Positions 45,505 to 52,636 of a stretch of 64,000 bases of DNA are shown here, one piece after another. Positions within the stretch are counted from its first letter, which is position 1; each line of letters begins with the position of its first letter. The notes beneath the pieces were generated by a model. That model was given only the letters and a program-made list of their open reading frames with translations, did no database searches and was not told where the DNA came from. The DNA is from Ruminococcus flavefaciens AE3010 (GTDB lineage: Bacteria; Bacillota; Clostridia; Oscillospirales; Ruminococcaceae), in contig NZ_JAGT01000001.1 in assembly GCF_000526795.1 (NCBI RefSeq), positions 1,821,001-1,885,000 on the forward strand. Direction: 5' to 3'. Both the position numbers and the translations under genes were made by a program.

Positions 45505-45711
45505 TTAGTCTATAAGGTCATTCTGGAAACGTGATAAGTGCTCGAAAGGCAGGATCTGCCGACCTCTGAACAGTCCGCAGCCGTCGTTTATAAGCTGATT
45601 GTTTATAGCCTTGAACATATTTACGTCTATGAAGTACACCGCCATACACAGTCCGACTGCTATTGACGATTTTACTATTCTTGCCCCAATGGGCGGAAAT
45701 GTCAGTTTCAA
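45505..45711 (-). pseudogene. remnant of an FUSC/aromatic-acid-exporter-like gene
   Basis: From TTG 45711 (GGAG 8 bases upstream) the frame gives MKLTFPPIGARIVKSSIAVG, closely like the first helix of ArAE/FUSC-type exporters (normally over 300 residues). It then breaks into an unrelated tail (INDGCGLFRGRQILPFEHLS) and stops at 68 residues. An internal deletion joining the two ends is the simplest explanation. Confidence 0.5.
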
Positions 45712-45732
45712 AGTACTCACTCCGGTAAAAAA

Positions 45733-45757
45733 GCGCTTATCCATTGCAGATAAGCGC
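45733..45757 (-). terminator. terminator of the small Cys-rich gene
   Basis: GCGCTTATC pairs with GATAAGCGC (7-base loop), followed on the minus strand by TTTTTT, 18 bases after the TGA at 45775. Confidence 0.85.
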
Positions 45758-45774
45758 CTTTGCTCAAATAGTTA

Positions 45775-45923
45775 TCAGCAGAGTTCGTTCTTGATGTCGT
45801 TGAAGAGCTCGCACTTGCAGCGGCTATGACATGGACAGAGTGTTTCCCTCTGATCATAGGGAAAAACGCAACTGTATCAAGTATGAACAGTAAAGGACAG
45901 GTAACGCGGAAAAAGCTGCCCAT
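45775..45923 (-). pseudogene. small Cys-rich peptide gene, apparently one base short
   Basis: This unit has a promoter, leader, strong binding site (GGAGG, 7 bases from ATG 45923) and terminator, yet its frame breaks. The start gives MGSFFRVTCPLLFILDTVAF, a hydrophobic end. A second frame, joined at the T5 run near 45850, gives YDQRETLCPCHSRCKCELF, then NDIKNELC and a stop at 45775. Joined, it would be about 49 residues with a hydrophobic N-terminus and six or more cysteines. The span of 149 bases is one short of a whole number of codons. Either it is newly inactivated or a base is missing from the sequence. Confidence 0.45.
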
Positions 45924-45945
45924 CATATCACCTCCAAAACGCAAA

Positions 45946-46013
45946 AACGGTGCTGAATACTCAGCACCGTTGCTCTTTACCTGCATTATAGCACAGTTGG
46001 ATTCTTCTGTCAA
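45946..46013 (-). promoter_or_regulatory. promoter followed at once by an intrinsic terminator (leader C)
   Basis: On the minus strand TTGACA (46013-46008), 17 bases, TATAAT (45990-45985), then AAAGAGCAACGGTGCTGA, whose AACGGTGCTGA pairs with TCAGCACCGTT, followed by TTTTTG and, 7 bases on, GGAGG. The -35 boxes of this and the nadE promoter form one palindrome (46008-46027). Confidence 0.8.
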
Positions 46014-46021
46014 GATTTTTC

Positions 46022-46099
46022 TTGACAATTTCCCGTAACTGATATATAATTATCTCAGACAAGCAAGGACGCTGCGTTTTTTTCGCGGCGTCCTTTTTT
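46022..46099 (+). promoter_or_regulatory. nadE promoter followed at once by an intrinsic terminator (leader B)
   Basis: TTGACA (46022-46027), 17 bases, TATAAT (46045-46050). The transcript begins near 46057 with CAAGCAAGGACGCTGCG. AAGGACGC (46065-46072) and GCG pair with CGC and GCGTCCTT (46088-46095), giving a terminator with six T (46094-46099), then CTTTCGGGAGG and the nadE start. Confidence 0.8.
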
Positions 46100-46118
46100 C
46101 TTTCGGGAGGTATATTTT

Positions 46119-48026
46119 ATGAAGGACGGATTTATAAAAATTGCCTGTGCAACGCCTGCGGTAAAGGTCGCAGACTGTCAGTACAATGCCGACAGGATAA
46201 TCGAGCTGATCACCGAAGCTCACAGCAAGGGAGTAAAAATAATATGCTTCCCTGAGCTTTCCGTTACAGGCTATACCTGCGGCGACCTGTTTTTACAGGA
46301 CGCGCTGCTGAGCTCGGCAAAAAAAGAACTGGTCAGGATAATAAAAGCGACCGAAAAACTGGATATAGTTTCCCTTATCGGTGTGCCCCTTGCAGTCTGC
46401 GGAAAGCTGTACAACTGCGCCGTTATCGTGAACAGGGGCAAAGCTGTCGGTGCTGTTGCAAAGAAGAATATCCCCAATTACAGCGAGTTTTATGAAGTCA
46501 GACATTTTACCGCAGCCCATGACAGCCTCTGTGCGGATATTCAGCTTGATGACGAGTATTCCGTTCATCTTGAAGATGCTGTTTTCACTTGCAGGGAGCT
46601 GACCGAGCTTACCTTCGGAGTTGAGATATGCGAGGATATGTGGGTAAGCTCTCCGCCATCGGAGCGCCTTGCTGCCTCGGGAGCTGTTATTATATTCAAT
46701 CTGTCCGCAAGCGATGAGGTAATAGGCAAGGCGGACTACCGCAGAACACTTGTCAAAGCACATTCGGGCTCTCTTGCCTGTGCCTATGTTTATGCCGATT
46801 CGGGCATAGGCGAATCCACACAGGATATGGTATTCGCAGGTCATGATATCATCGCCGAAAACGGCTCTGTACTGGCTGAGTCAAAAGCTTTTTCAAGCGG
46901 ACTTACTATTGCTGATATTGACATAAAAAAGCTGAACTATGAGCGCAGAAGAATGAACTCTTTTTCGGCTTCGCCGATTATTGATACTGCGTGTTTTTCT
47001 CTTGATATAACTGAAAACGCTCTCGACAGGACATTTCCGAGAACTCCTTTCGTGCCCTCCGATAAAAAGGCTCTTGACAGCAGATGCGAGGAAATACTCA
47101 CCATGCAGGCTGTGGGACTTATGACTCGTCTGCGGCATATCGGCTGCAAAACAGCTGTGCTCGGGCTTTCGGGAGGACTTGATTCAACTCTTGCGCTCAT
47201 TGTTACTGTTCACGCATTTGATATGCTGGGACTTGACAGGAGCGGTATCCACGCTATAACCATGCCCTGCTTCGGGACTACCGACAGGACCTACAATAAC
47301 GCCTGCTTGCTGGCAAAGGCTTACGGCGTGACGCTCACCGAGATTAATATTTGCAGCAGCGTAATTCAGCACTTTGCCGATATAGGACAGTCTCCCGAGG
47401 TGCATGATGTTACATACGAGAACTCACAGGCAAGGGAACGCACTCAGGTGCTCATGGACAAAGCTAATCAGCTGGGCGGTATCGTCATCGGCACAGGCGA
47501 CCTGTCGGAGCTTGCTCTCGGCTGGGCTACCTACAACGGCGACCATATGTCCATGTACGCTGTAAATTCCTCCATACCCAAAACACTTGTGCGCTGGCTT
47601 GTCAACTATGAAGCCGAGATCACGGAGGGCGAGCTGAAAAAAGTCCTGTTCGATATACTGGATACGCCTGTCAGCCCAGAGCTGCTGCCCCCTGAGAAAA
47701 ACGGCACTATATCACAGAAGACAGAGGATATCGTCGGGCCATACGAGCTTCACGACTTCTTCATGTACTATATGCTGAGATACGGTTTCTCACCGTCAAA
47801 GATATTCCGTATCGCCAGTCTTGCATTTTCAGAAACATATTCTAAGGAAGTCATAATGAAATGGCTGAAAACATTCTACAGGCGTTTCTTTGCACAGCAG
47901 TTCAAACGCTCCTGCCTGCCCGACGGTCCCAAGGTCGGAACTGTTACTCTGTCTCCCCGCGGCGACTGGCGTATGCCAAGCGATGCTTCTGCTAATATAT
48001 GGCTGAAAGAATTGGATATACATTAA
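46119..48026 (+). CDS. nadE: glutamine-dependent NAD+ synthetase
   Basis: A 635-residue two-domain enzyme for the last step of NAD synthesis: deamido-NAD plus ATP plus glutamine. The N-terminal nitrilase-like glutaminase (about 1-290) has its Glu in CFPELSVTGYTCGD, Lys in AKKNIPNYSEFYE and Cys in GVEICEDMW. The C-terminal synthetase (about 320-635) has the P-loop LGLSGGLDSTLA and the GTGDLSELALGW segment. Length and motifs fit the long bacterial form. GGGAGG precedes ATG 46119. Expression probably depends on passing the terminator in its leader. Confidence 0.95.
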   Translation: MKDGFIKIACATPAVKVADCQYNADRIIELITEAHSKGVKIICFPELSVTGYTCGDLFLQDALLSSAKKELVRIIKATEKLDIVSLIGVPLAVCGKLYNCAVIVNRGKAVGAVAKKNIPNYSEFYEVRHFTAAHDSLCADIQLDDEYSVHLEDAVFTCRELTELTFGVEICEDMWVSSPPSERLAASGAVIIFNLSASDEVIGKADYRRTLVKAHSGSLACAYVYADSGIGESTQDMVFAGHDIIAENGSVLAESKAFSSGLTIADIDIKKLNYERRRMNSFSASPIIDTACFSLDITENALDRTFPRTPFVPSDKKALDSRCEEILTMQAVGLMTRLRHIGCKTAVLGLSGGLDSTLALIVTVHAFDMLGLDRSGIHAITMPCFGTTDRTYNNACLLAKAYGVTLTEINICSSVIQHFADIGQSPEVHDVTYENSQARERTQVLMDKANQLGGIVIGTGDLSELALGWATYNGDHMSMYAVNSSIPKTLVRWLVNYEAEITEGELKKVLFDILDTPVSPELLPPEKNGTISQKTEDIVGPYELHDFFMYYMLRYGFSPSKIFRIASLAFSETYSKEVIMKWLKTFYRRFFAQQFKRSCLPDGPKVGTVTLSPRGDWRMPSDASANIWLKELDIH

Positions 48027-48242
48027 TGGTTTTCAGCTAAAATCATATTTCTTATATAACATCGTCCTGTGCTGCACATTCGGTCTGTCCCCATGACGAT
48101 AGAGCGGAGCATACCAAGCACATAGGATATCATGTTGTCCGATCCGCAAAAGCAATTGCAAATTATAGAAAAAAGCTATATCCTCAGGGCTTGAAAAAAC
48201 CAACAAATGATGCTATACTTATTAAACATGTAGGAATACAAC
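48027..48242 (+). other. intergenic region with a promoter and possible gene scrap
   Basis: TTGAAA (48191-48196), 17 bases, TATACT (48214-48219) is a good + strand promoter. Upstream, one frame reads EHTKHIGYHVVRSAKAIANY and on to RKKLYPQGL without a start. This looks like a scrap of a real gene (a GH1-like helix is one guess). A weak hairpin TGTAGG/CCTACA (48229-48247) may terminate the rhodanese gene. Confidence 0.45.
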
Positions 48243-48545
48243 CTACACGGTTTTACCTGCAAGATATACGGTATATGCAGCATATCCGCCCTCGATGTTG
48301 TATACATCATAGCCTCTGTCTTCAAGTATTTCGGCTACTTCTGCGCTCAGGTCGCCCGTTCTGCACAGAACATATACAGGCTTGTCCTTGGGCAGCTTTG
48401 AGAGCCCAGTTGATATCTCATCAAAGGGCACATTCACAGAACCGCTGAAACTATTGAGCTCATATTCTTCTTTACTGCGTATATCGAGCAGAGTTACCTT
48501 ATTTGTATCAAGTGCGGCTATCTCTGCCGCTTCTATACTTTTCAT
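48243..48545 (-). CDS. single-domain rhodanese
   Basis: A 100-residue cytosolic rhodanese domain: LLDIRSKEEYELN, SVNVPFDEI, then the active-site loop VLCRTGDLSAEVAEIL whose Cys carries the persulfide, and YNIEGGYAAY. It moves sulfane sulfur between thiols. AAAGG precedes the ATG. It is head-to-head with the MoeB/ThiF-like gene, their starts only 28 bases apart. The pairing with an E1-like enzyme suggests sulfur loading of a carrier protein (ThiS/MoaD type), but no carrier gene is in the window. Confidence 0.9.
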   Translation of the reverse strand: MKSIEAAEIAALDTNKVTLLDIRSKEEYELNSFSGSVNVPFDEISTGLSKLPKDKPVYVLCRTGDLSAEVAEILEDRGYDVYNIEGGYAAYTVYLAGKTV

Positions 48546-48573
48546 ATCATTATTTCCTTTCGGGAGGTTAAAA

Positions 48574-49380
48574 ATGGCGCTTACCGATGAACAGCTCTCA
48601 CGCTATTCAAGACATATCACTCTCAAAGAGATCGGAGTCAGGGGGCAGAAAAAACTCCTTGCCGCAAAAGTTCTCATTATAGGTGCAGGCGGACTCGGAG
48701 CCCCTGCTGCAATGTATCTTGCAGCCGCAGGTGTGGGAACTATAGGCATTGCCGACAGCGATAAAGTCGAGCTGTCAAACCTGCAAAGGCAGATAATCCA
48801 CACCACAAATGATGTGGGCAAATCAAAAGTTCAGTCTGCTGCCGAAACTATAAACGCATTGAACCCCGACGTTCATGTTATCACATACGAGACGTATATC
48901 AACAGCAAAAACATCGCCGATATTATCAAGGATTACGACTTTGTCATTGACGGCGCGGACAATTTTCCGACTAAATTCCTTATAAACGACGCCTGCGTTC
49001 TCGGCCGCAAGCCTTTCTGTCATGCAGGCATACTTCGCTTCGAGGGACAGCTCATGACCTACGTCCCCGATAAGGGTCCGTGCTATCGCTGTATATTTGA
49101 GGCTCCGCCGCCGAAGGACGCTGTGCCCAGCTGCCGCGAAGCAGGAGTCATCGGTGCAATGGCAGGAATAATCGGCTCCATGCAGGCTCTTGAAGCTGTA
49201 AAGTATATCACAGGGCAGGGGGAACTGCTCACAGGAAGTATGCTTATATTCGATGGCTTGAAAATGGAATGGCGAAAGGTCAGGCTGCCGAAAAGAGTGG
49301 CGGCTTGTCCTGTCTGCGGTGATATTCCCACGATAACGGAGCTATTTGACGAGGAACAGCAGGTATGCAGCCTTATATAA
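48574..49380 (+). CDS. MoeB/ThiF/HesA-type E1-like adenylyltransferase
   Basis: A 268-residue enzyme that adenylates the C-terminal Gly of a ubiquitin-like sulfur carrier. Visible are YSRHITLKEIG, the nucleotide loop GAGGLGAPAAMYLAAAGVG, DKVELSNLQRQ, the catalytic Asp in VIDGADNFPTK, and two zinc CxxC pairs (CYRC, CPVC). It ends CSLI without a rhodanese domain, which is encoded separately next door. GGGAGG precedes ATG 48574. The nearest good promoter (48191-48219) would make a 5' leader wholly antisense to the rhodanese gene. Confidence 0.92.
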   Translation: MALTDEQLSRYSRHITLKEIGVRGQKKLLAAKVLIIGAGGLGAPAAMYLAAAGVGTIGIADSDKVELSNLQRQIIHTTNDVGKSKVQSAAETINALNPDVHVITYETYINSKNIADIIKDYDFVIDGADNFPTKFLINDACVLGRKPFCHAGILRFEGQLMTYVPDKGPCYRCIFEAPPPKDAVPSCREAGVIGAMAGIIGSMQALEAVKYITGQGELLTGSMLIFDGLKMEWRKVRLPKRVAACPVCGDIPTITELFDEEQQVCSLI

Positions 49381-49435
49381 ATCGATTATATAACGGCTGC
49401 AAGCTTTTGTCAATAACAAATTCATATAAATCCTA

Positions 49436-49464
49436 TTGACAAAATATGTATAACATGATATACT
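49436..49464 (+). promoter_or_regulatory. promoter of the glutamate-cysteine ligase operon
   Basis: TTGACA (49436-49441), 17 bases, TATACT (49459-49464). The transcript would start near 49471, about 34 bases before the leader peptide ATG. Confidence 0.75.
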
Positions 49465-49504
49465 ATACGTAGTAATTCAGTATGTATTATTGGAGGTATT
49501 TGTT

Positions 49505-49585
49505 ATGCTATATCGTTTTGACATGATCAACAGAATCAATATGTGTAAATGTATGACAGTTCTCTCCATGCTTGCTGGATCATAG
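49505..49585 (+). CDS. 26-residue Met/Cys leader peptide
   Basis: An ATG at 49505 with GGAGG 8 bases upstream opens a 26-codon frame ending at TAG 49583. It begins MLYRFDMINRIN and continues with MCKCM (codons 13-17, TGT codons at 49544 and 49550). Five of 26 residues are Met and two are Cys. It is followed by an antiterminator/terminator pair before the ACT gene. This is the layout of amino-acid-sensing attenuators: a ribosome delayed at the Cys (or Met) codons should leave the antiterminator strand free. No function of the peptide itself is needed. Confidence 0.75.
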   Translation: MLYRFDMINRINMCKCMTVLSMLAGS

Positions 49586-49643
49586 TCTTTTTCCATGCCT
49601 ATGAATATTTTAGCAGGAGAGACAGAAATGTCTCTATTTTTAT
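49561..49643 (+). promoter_or_regulatory. attenuator: antiterminator and competing terminator
   Basis: Bases 49561-49572 (TCTCTCCATGCT, in the last third of the leader frame) pair with 49612-49622 (AGCAGGAGAGA) in 11 base pairs with one bulged A. The 3' strand overlaps the left arm of a terminator (AGAGACA 49618-49624, loop GAAA, TGTCTCT 49629-49635, then TATTTTTATT). The two cannot form together. The ACT gene binding site follows at 49648-49652. Confidence 0.8.
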
Positions 49644-49658
49644 TATCGGAGGTATGAA

Positions 49659-49904
49659 ATGAAAAAGATCGAAGTTATTTCCATCGACAGAATAGGTCTT
49701 GTTGGCGAGATCTCTAAGATATTAAGCCGTGTTAACGGCAATATTATCGCTCATTCGGCAAATGTTGCTCCCGACAGCAGCGGCATTAATATATCTCATT
49801 TTCGTGCAGATGTTGAACTTGACATAAAAACCGACAGCGAAACTCTTGCAAGAAGGCTCAGAAAAATAAAGAATGTCAGGCAAGTACGAATAACAGATGT
49901 ATGA
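49659..49904 (+). CDS. stand-alone ACT domain protein
   Basis: An 81-residue single ACT domain: MKKIEVISIDRIGLVGEISK, then the typical second strand and helix, ending RQVRITDV. ACT domains bind amino acids and regulate enzymes by contact. As the first gene of the operon it may sense cysteine, glutamate or another amino acid for the ligase encoded next (10 bases downstream). GGAGG lies 6 bases before the ATG. Confidence 0.85.
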   Translation: MKKIEVISIDRIGLVGEISKILSRVNGNIIAHSANVAPDSSGINISHFRADVELDIKTDSETLARRLRKIKNVRQVRITDV

Positions 49905-49914
49905 GGTGAAAAAT

Positions 49915-51057
49915 ATGAGTGAATATTATTACAGCGGAAAATTCGGAATAGAGCGTGAAACACTGAGAATTGACAGCCACGGCAGAATTGCTCGGACTCC
50001 TCACCCATTCGGCAATGACGAGCATATCACCCGCGACTTCTGCGAAAATCAGGTGGAGCTCGTAACTCCTGTGGCAGGCAGTATCGAAGAGGCTCTCGGC
50101 TATCTTAAAGTGCTTGATGACATTACAAGAAAAAAGCTTGCGGAATACGGCGAGAGCATATGGCTCTACAGCAATCCTCCCCACTTTGACAGCGAGGACG
50201 ATATCCCCATTGCCGACTTCACAGGCGACCATTCTTCAAAGCGTGCATACCGTGAAGTCCTCAAACAGAAATACGGCAAAAAGCTCATGCTCTTTTCGGG
50301 GATACACTTTAATTTTTCCTTTGCCGAGGAGCTCATCAACGAGCTGAATACTGAGGGAGAGGACTTCCGCACCTTCAAAGACGAGCTTTATCTCCGACTT
50401 TACAAGCAGCTCATGGTATACAGCTATCTGCTTGTGCTTCTTACAGCGGCAAGTCCCTACTATGACGCTTCACTTGACAAAGACGGAAAAAGCGGTATAA
50501 TTATGAGTGAATATTCCTCGCTGAGGAACAGCGTCCGCGGCTACTGGAACAAGTTCCTGCCTATACTTGACCACAGGAGCTTAAAAACATTCACAGGCAG
50601 TATCAAGAAGCATATCGTAACAGGCTCCCTGTATTCCGCAAGCGAGCTGTATCTGCCCATACGTCTTAAACCAAAGGGCGTGAACAGCCTTGAAAACCTT
50701 GCGGCAAACGGCGTCGACCACATCGAGCTGAGAATGTTCGACCTTAACCCCTCCGCACCTCTCGGCATAGACAGCAGAGACCTTGAATTTGCACATCTGC
50801 TCATACTGTATCTGCTCTCACAGCCCGATCTTGACTTCACTCCCGAATTGCAGGAGAAGGCAGTCAGTGACCATAAAAATGCAGCACTGCTCAATCCCGA
50901 CGCTGAGCTTTTAGAACGTGCCGAAAAGGTGCTTGAGGAAATGGATAGACATTTCAGTGACAATAAAAAGGCTCTTGAAATAATCGGCTTTGAAAAAGGA
51001 AAAATAAGCGGACGCAAGGTCTGTAATTGCTCTGACAGCACTAAACTCTATAAGTAA
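49915..51057 (+). CDS. glutamate-cysteine ligase (GshA/GshF N-domain type)
   Basis: A 380-residue enzyme joining glutamate and cysteine through the gamma-carboxyl with ATP. Family motifs: GIERETLRIDSHGRIARTPHP, DFCENQVELVTPV, SIWLYSNPP, RAYREVLKQKYGKKLMLFSG and IHFNFSF, then the middle RNSVRGYW and the late HIELRMFDLNP. It corresponds to the ligase part of fused GshF; the ATP-grasp glutathione synthetase part is absent and none is encoded nearby, so gamma-glutamylcysteine or a different thiol may be the product. ATG 49915 with GAGGTG is preferred to the earlier ATG 49897. The C-terminus carries KVCNCSDS. Confidence 0.9.
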   Translation: MSEYYYSGKFGIERETLRIDSHGRIARTPHPFGNDEHITRDFCENQVELVTPVAGSIEEALGYLKVLDDITRKKLAEYGESIWLYSNPPHFDSEDDIPIADFTGDHSSKRAYREVLKQKYGKKLMLFSGIHFNFSFAEELINELNTEGEDFRTFKDELYLRLYKQLMVYSYLLVLLTAASPYYDASLDKDGKSGIIMSEYSSLRNSVRGYWNKFLPILDHRSLKTFTGSIKKHIVTGSLYSASELYLPIRLKPKGVNSLENLAANGVDHIELRMFDLNPSAPLGIDSRDLEFAHLLILYLLSQPDLDFTPELQEKAVSDHKNAALLNPDAELLERAEKVLEEMDRHFSDNKKALEIIGFEKGKISGRKVCNCSDSTKLYK

Positions 51058-51070
51058 GGCGGTGACATAA

Positions 51071-51829
51071 ATGTGCGAGCTTCTCGGCTTCACTTCGGCA
51101 AGAAATACGGATATATCAGACTATCTGCGGACATTCTTTTCCCACAGTGACAAGAATCCTCACGGCTGGGGAATGATGTACGAAACTGACAGGCGTGAAA
51201 TACTCAAGGAAGCCGTCAGCGCGGAAAAAAGCTCATATCTGTCTGACATCATCGACTATATGCCGCCGCAGAAAGCGACTCTCGCACATATAAGATTTGC
51301 CACCGTGGGAACTATCAATGAACGCAACTGCCACCCATTCACGGGTACGGATATTTCCGGCAGGGAATGGACTCTCATACATAACGGAACCATCTTCAAC
51401 AGCAGGCATAATCACCGCTATGCTGCTGTACAAACGGGAGATACGGACTCCGAGCGCTTTTTTCTGTCGCTCCTTGACAATATGAATGAACACATCGCAA
51501 GAAGTGTTCCCAACAAGCGAGAGCGCTTCGAGATAGTGAATAAATTCATCGTTGAAAATGCTCCCAGAAACAAGCTGAACCTGATGATATACGACGGAGA
51601 GCTTCTCTACGTCCACAAGAATCTGAAAAACACACTCTGCTTCAAAAGGCTTGAAGACGGCATTATTTTCTCTACCAAGCCCCTTGATGACGGAGTATGG
51701 ATACCTTTTCCCATGGCGCAGGTAATAGCCTACAAGCACGGTCAGGAGGTCCACCGCGGCGACCGCCACAAGGGCACTTTCGTGCCGACGCTGGAATACA
51801 TTACAGCTATGGACGCAATGTATATTTAA
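51071..51829 (+). CDS. class II glutamine amidotransferase, YafJ/EgtC-like
   Basis: A 252-residue N-terminal-nucleophile hydrolase. Cys2 follows the initiator Met (MCELLGFTS), with HGWGMMY, LAHIRFATVG, NCHPF and EWTLIHNGTI matching the class II amidotransferase fold. EgtC, a relative, removes gamma-glutamate from an ergothioneine intermediate. Next to a glutamate-cysteine ligase such a role (trimming a gamma-glutamyl group from a cysteine adduct) is attractive but unproven. A GGTG site precedes the ATG, 13 bases after the ligase stop. Confidence 0.85.
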   Translation: MCELLGFTSARNTDISDYLRTFFSHSDKNPHGWGMMYETDRREILKEAVSAEKSSYLSDIIDYMPPQKATLAHIRFATVGTINERNCHPFTGTDISGREWTLIHNGTIFNSRHNHRYAAVQTGDTDSERFFLSLLDNMNEHIARSVPNKRERFEIVNKFIVENAPRNKLNLMIYDGELLYVHKNLKNTLCFKRLEDGIIFSTKPLDDGVWIPFPMAQVIAYKHGQEVHRGDRHKGTFVPTLEYITAMDAMYI

Positions 51830-51838
51830 GGAGATAAT

Positions 51839-52288
51839 ATGGGATATAATTTTTACGGCTGGGAAAAAGCCACAGTTTCGCCAATAAACAGTGATTTCAA
51901 GGGCATAGCTTCTCCGCAGAAGCTCTATGACGCTCTTACGGAAATATGGTGCGAATATACCTGTGCTCCGAGACTTCGTGAGAAATGGAGCAAGGATAAT
52001 ATCACTCTGGGACAGTGCTCCATAACCGCCTTTTTAGCCCAGGACATCTTCGGCGGAAAGGTCTATGGTGTTCTTCGTCCAAATGGAAATTACCACTGCT
52101 ACAACGTTATCGGTGATGTGGTATTTGACCTTACAAGTGAGCAGTTCGGCGATGAAAAGCTGGACTATACCGATAACCCCGAGCAGCTTCGTGAGGTGCA
52201 TTTCGCAAAGACCGAAAAGCGTGAGCGGTATGAGTACCTCAAAGCTGAGCTTATAAAATTATTGGAGAAAAAACATGAGCGCAAATGA
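51839..52288 (+). CDS. small protein with a possible Cys-His-Asp triad, YunG-like
   Basis: A 149-residue protein. The conserved-looking core TLGQCSITAFLAQDIFGGKV, then NYHCYNVIGDVVFDLTSEQF, lines up a Cys, a His and an Asp as in papain/transglutaminase-like enzymes. It resembles uncharacterised YunG-type proteins. It lies 9 bases after the amidotransferase in the thiol operon. It may act on a gamma-glutamyl or peptide substrate, but this is a guess from position. AAGGAGA precedes the ATG. Confidence 0.6.
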   Translation: MGYNFYGWEKATVSPINSDFKGIASPQKLYDALTEIWCEYTCAPRLREKWSKDNITLGQCSITAFLAQDIFGGKVYGVLRPNGNYHCYNVIGDVVFDLTSEQFGDEKLDYTDNPEQLREVHFAKTEKRERYEYLKAELIKLLEKKHERK

Positions 52289-52484
52289 ACTTAAACAGGC
52301 TGTTATCACCGAAAACGAAATTACTTTTTCACATAAGGGAAATGATTATTTGGTCTACGGCTGGGATCAGTGTGACGGCTATGTACTCTGCCTTGAATGT
52401 GAGGGCGAGCTTGTGTGGCAGTCCGCACCGCAGCCGAAAAAAGTCTGCATTGAGGAGTTTATCAGCTATTATTCAGAGTTATAA
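52275..52484 (+). CDS. 69-residue hypothetical protein, last gene of the thiol operon
   Basis: It starts inside the 3' end of the previous gene (14-base overlap, GGAG before the ATG), so translation is probably coupled. The product is acidic, beta-rich and has four Trp/Tyr-flanked strands with three cysteines (DQCDGYVLCLECEGELVW). No family recognised. Confidence 0.65.
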   Translation: MSANELKQAVITENEITFSHKGNDYLVYGWDQCDGYVLCLECEGELVWQSAPQPKKVCIEEFISYYSEL

Positions 52485-52501
52485 AAGAGCCTATAACGAA
52501 G

Positions 52502-52540
52502 AAAGACAGATACTTCCGCAAGATGTATCTGTCTTTTCTT
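52502..52540 (+). terminator. terminator of the thiol operon
   Basis: AAAGACAGATAC pairs with GTATCTGTCTTT (10-base loop), followed by TCTT. Confidence 0.85.
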
Positions 52541-52590
52541 ATGCTGTTATTTGTATTTGAAGCCCTGTTTTATCCTCTTAAATAAACAGA

Positions 52591-52623
52591 ACAGCACCGC
52601 AAGCGATATGCCTGCGGTGCTGT
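52591..52623 (-). terminator. terminator of the binding-lipoprotein gene
   Basis: ACAGCACCGCA pairs with TGCGGTGCTGT (11-base loop), with a T-rich minus-strand flank, 13 bases after the stop. Confidence 0.75.
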
Positions 52624-52636
52624 CCAACAAAGAGTG

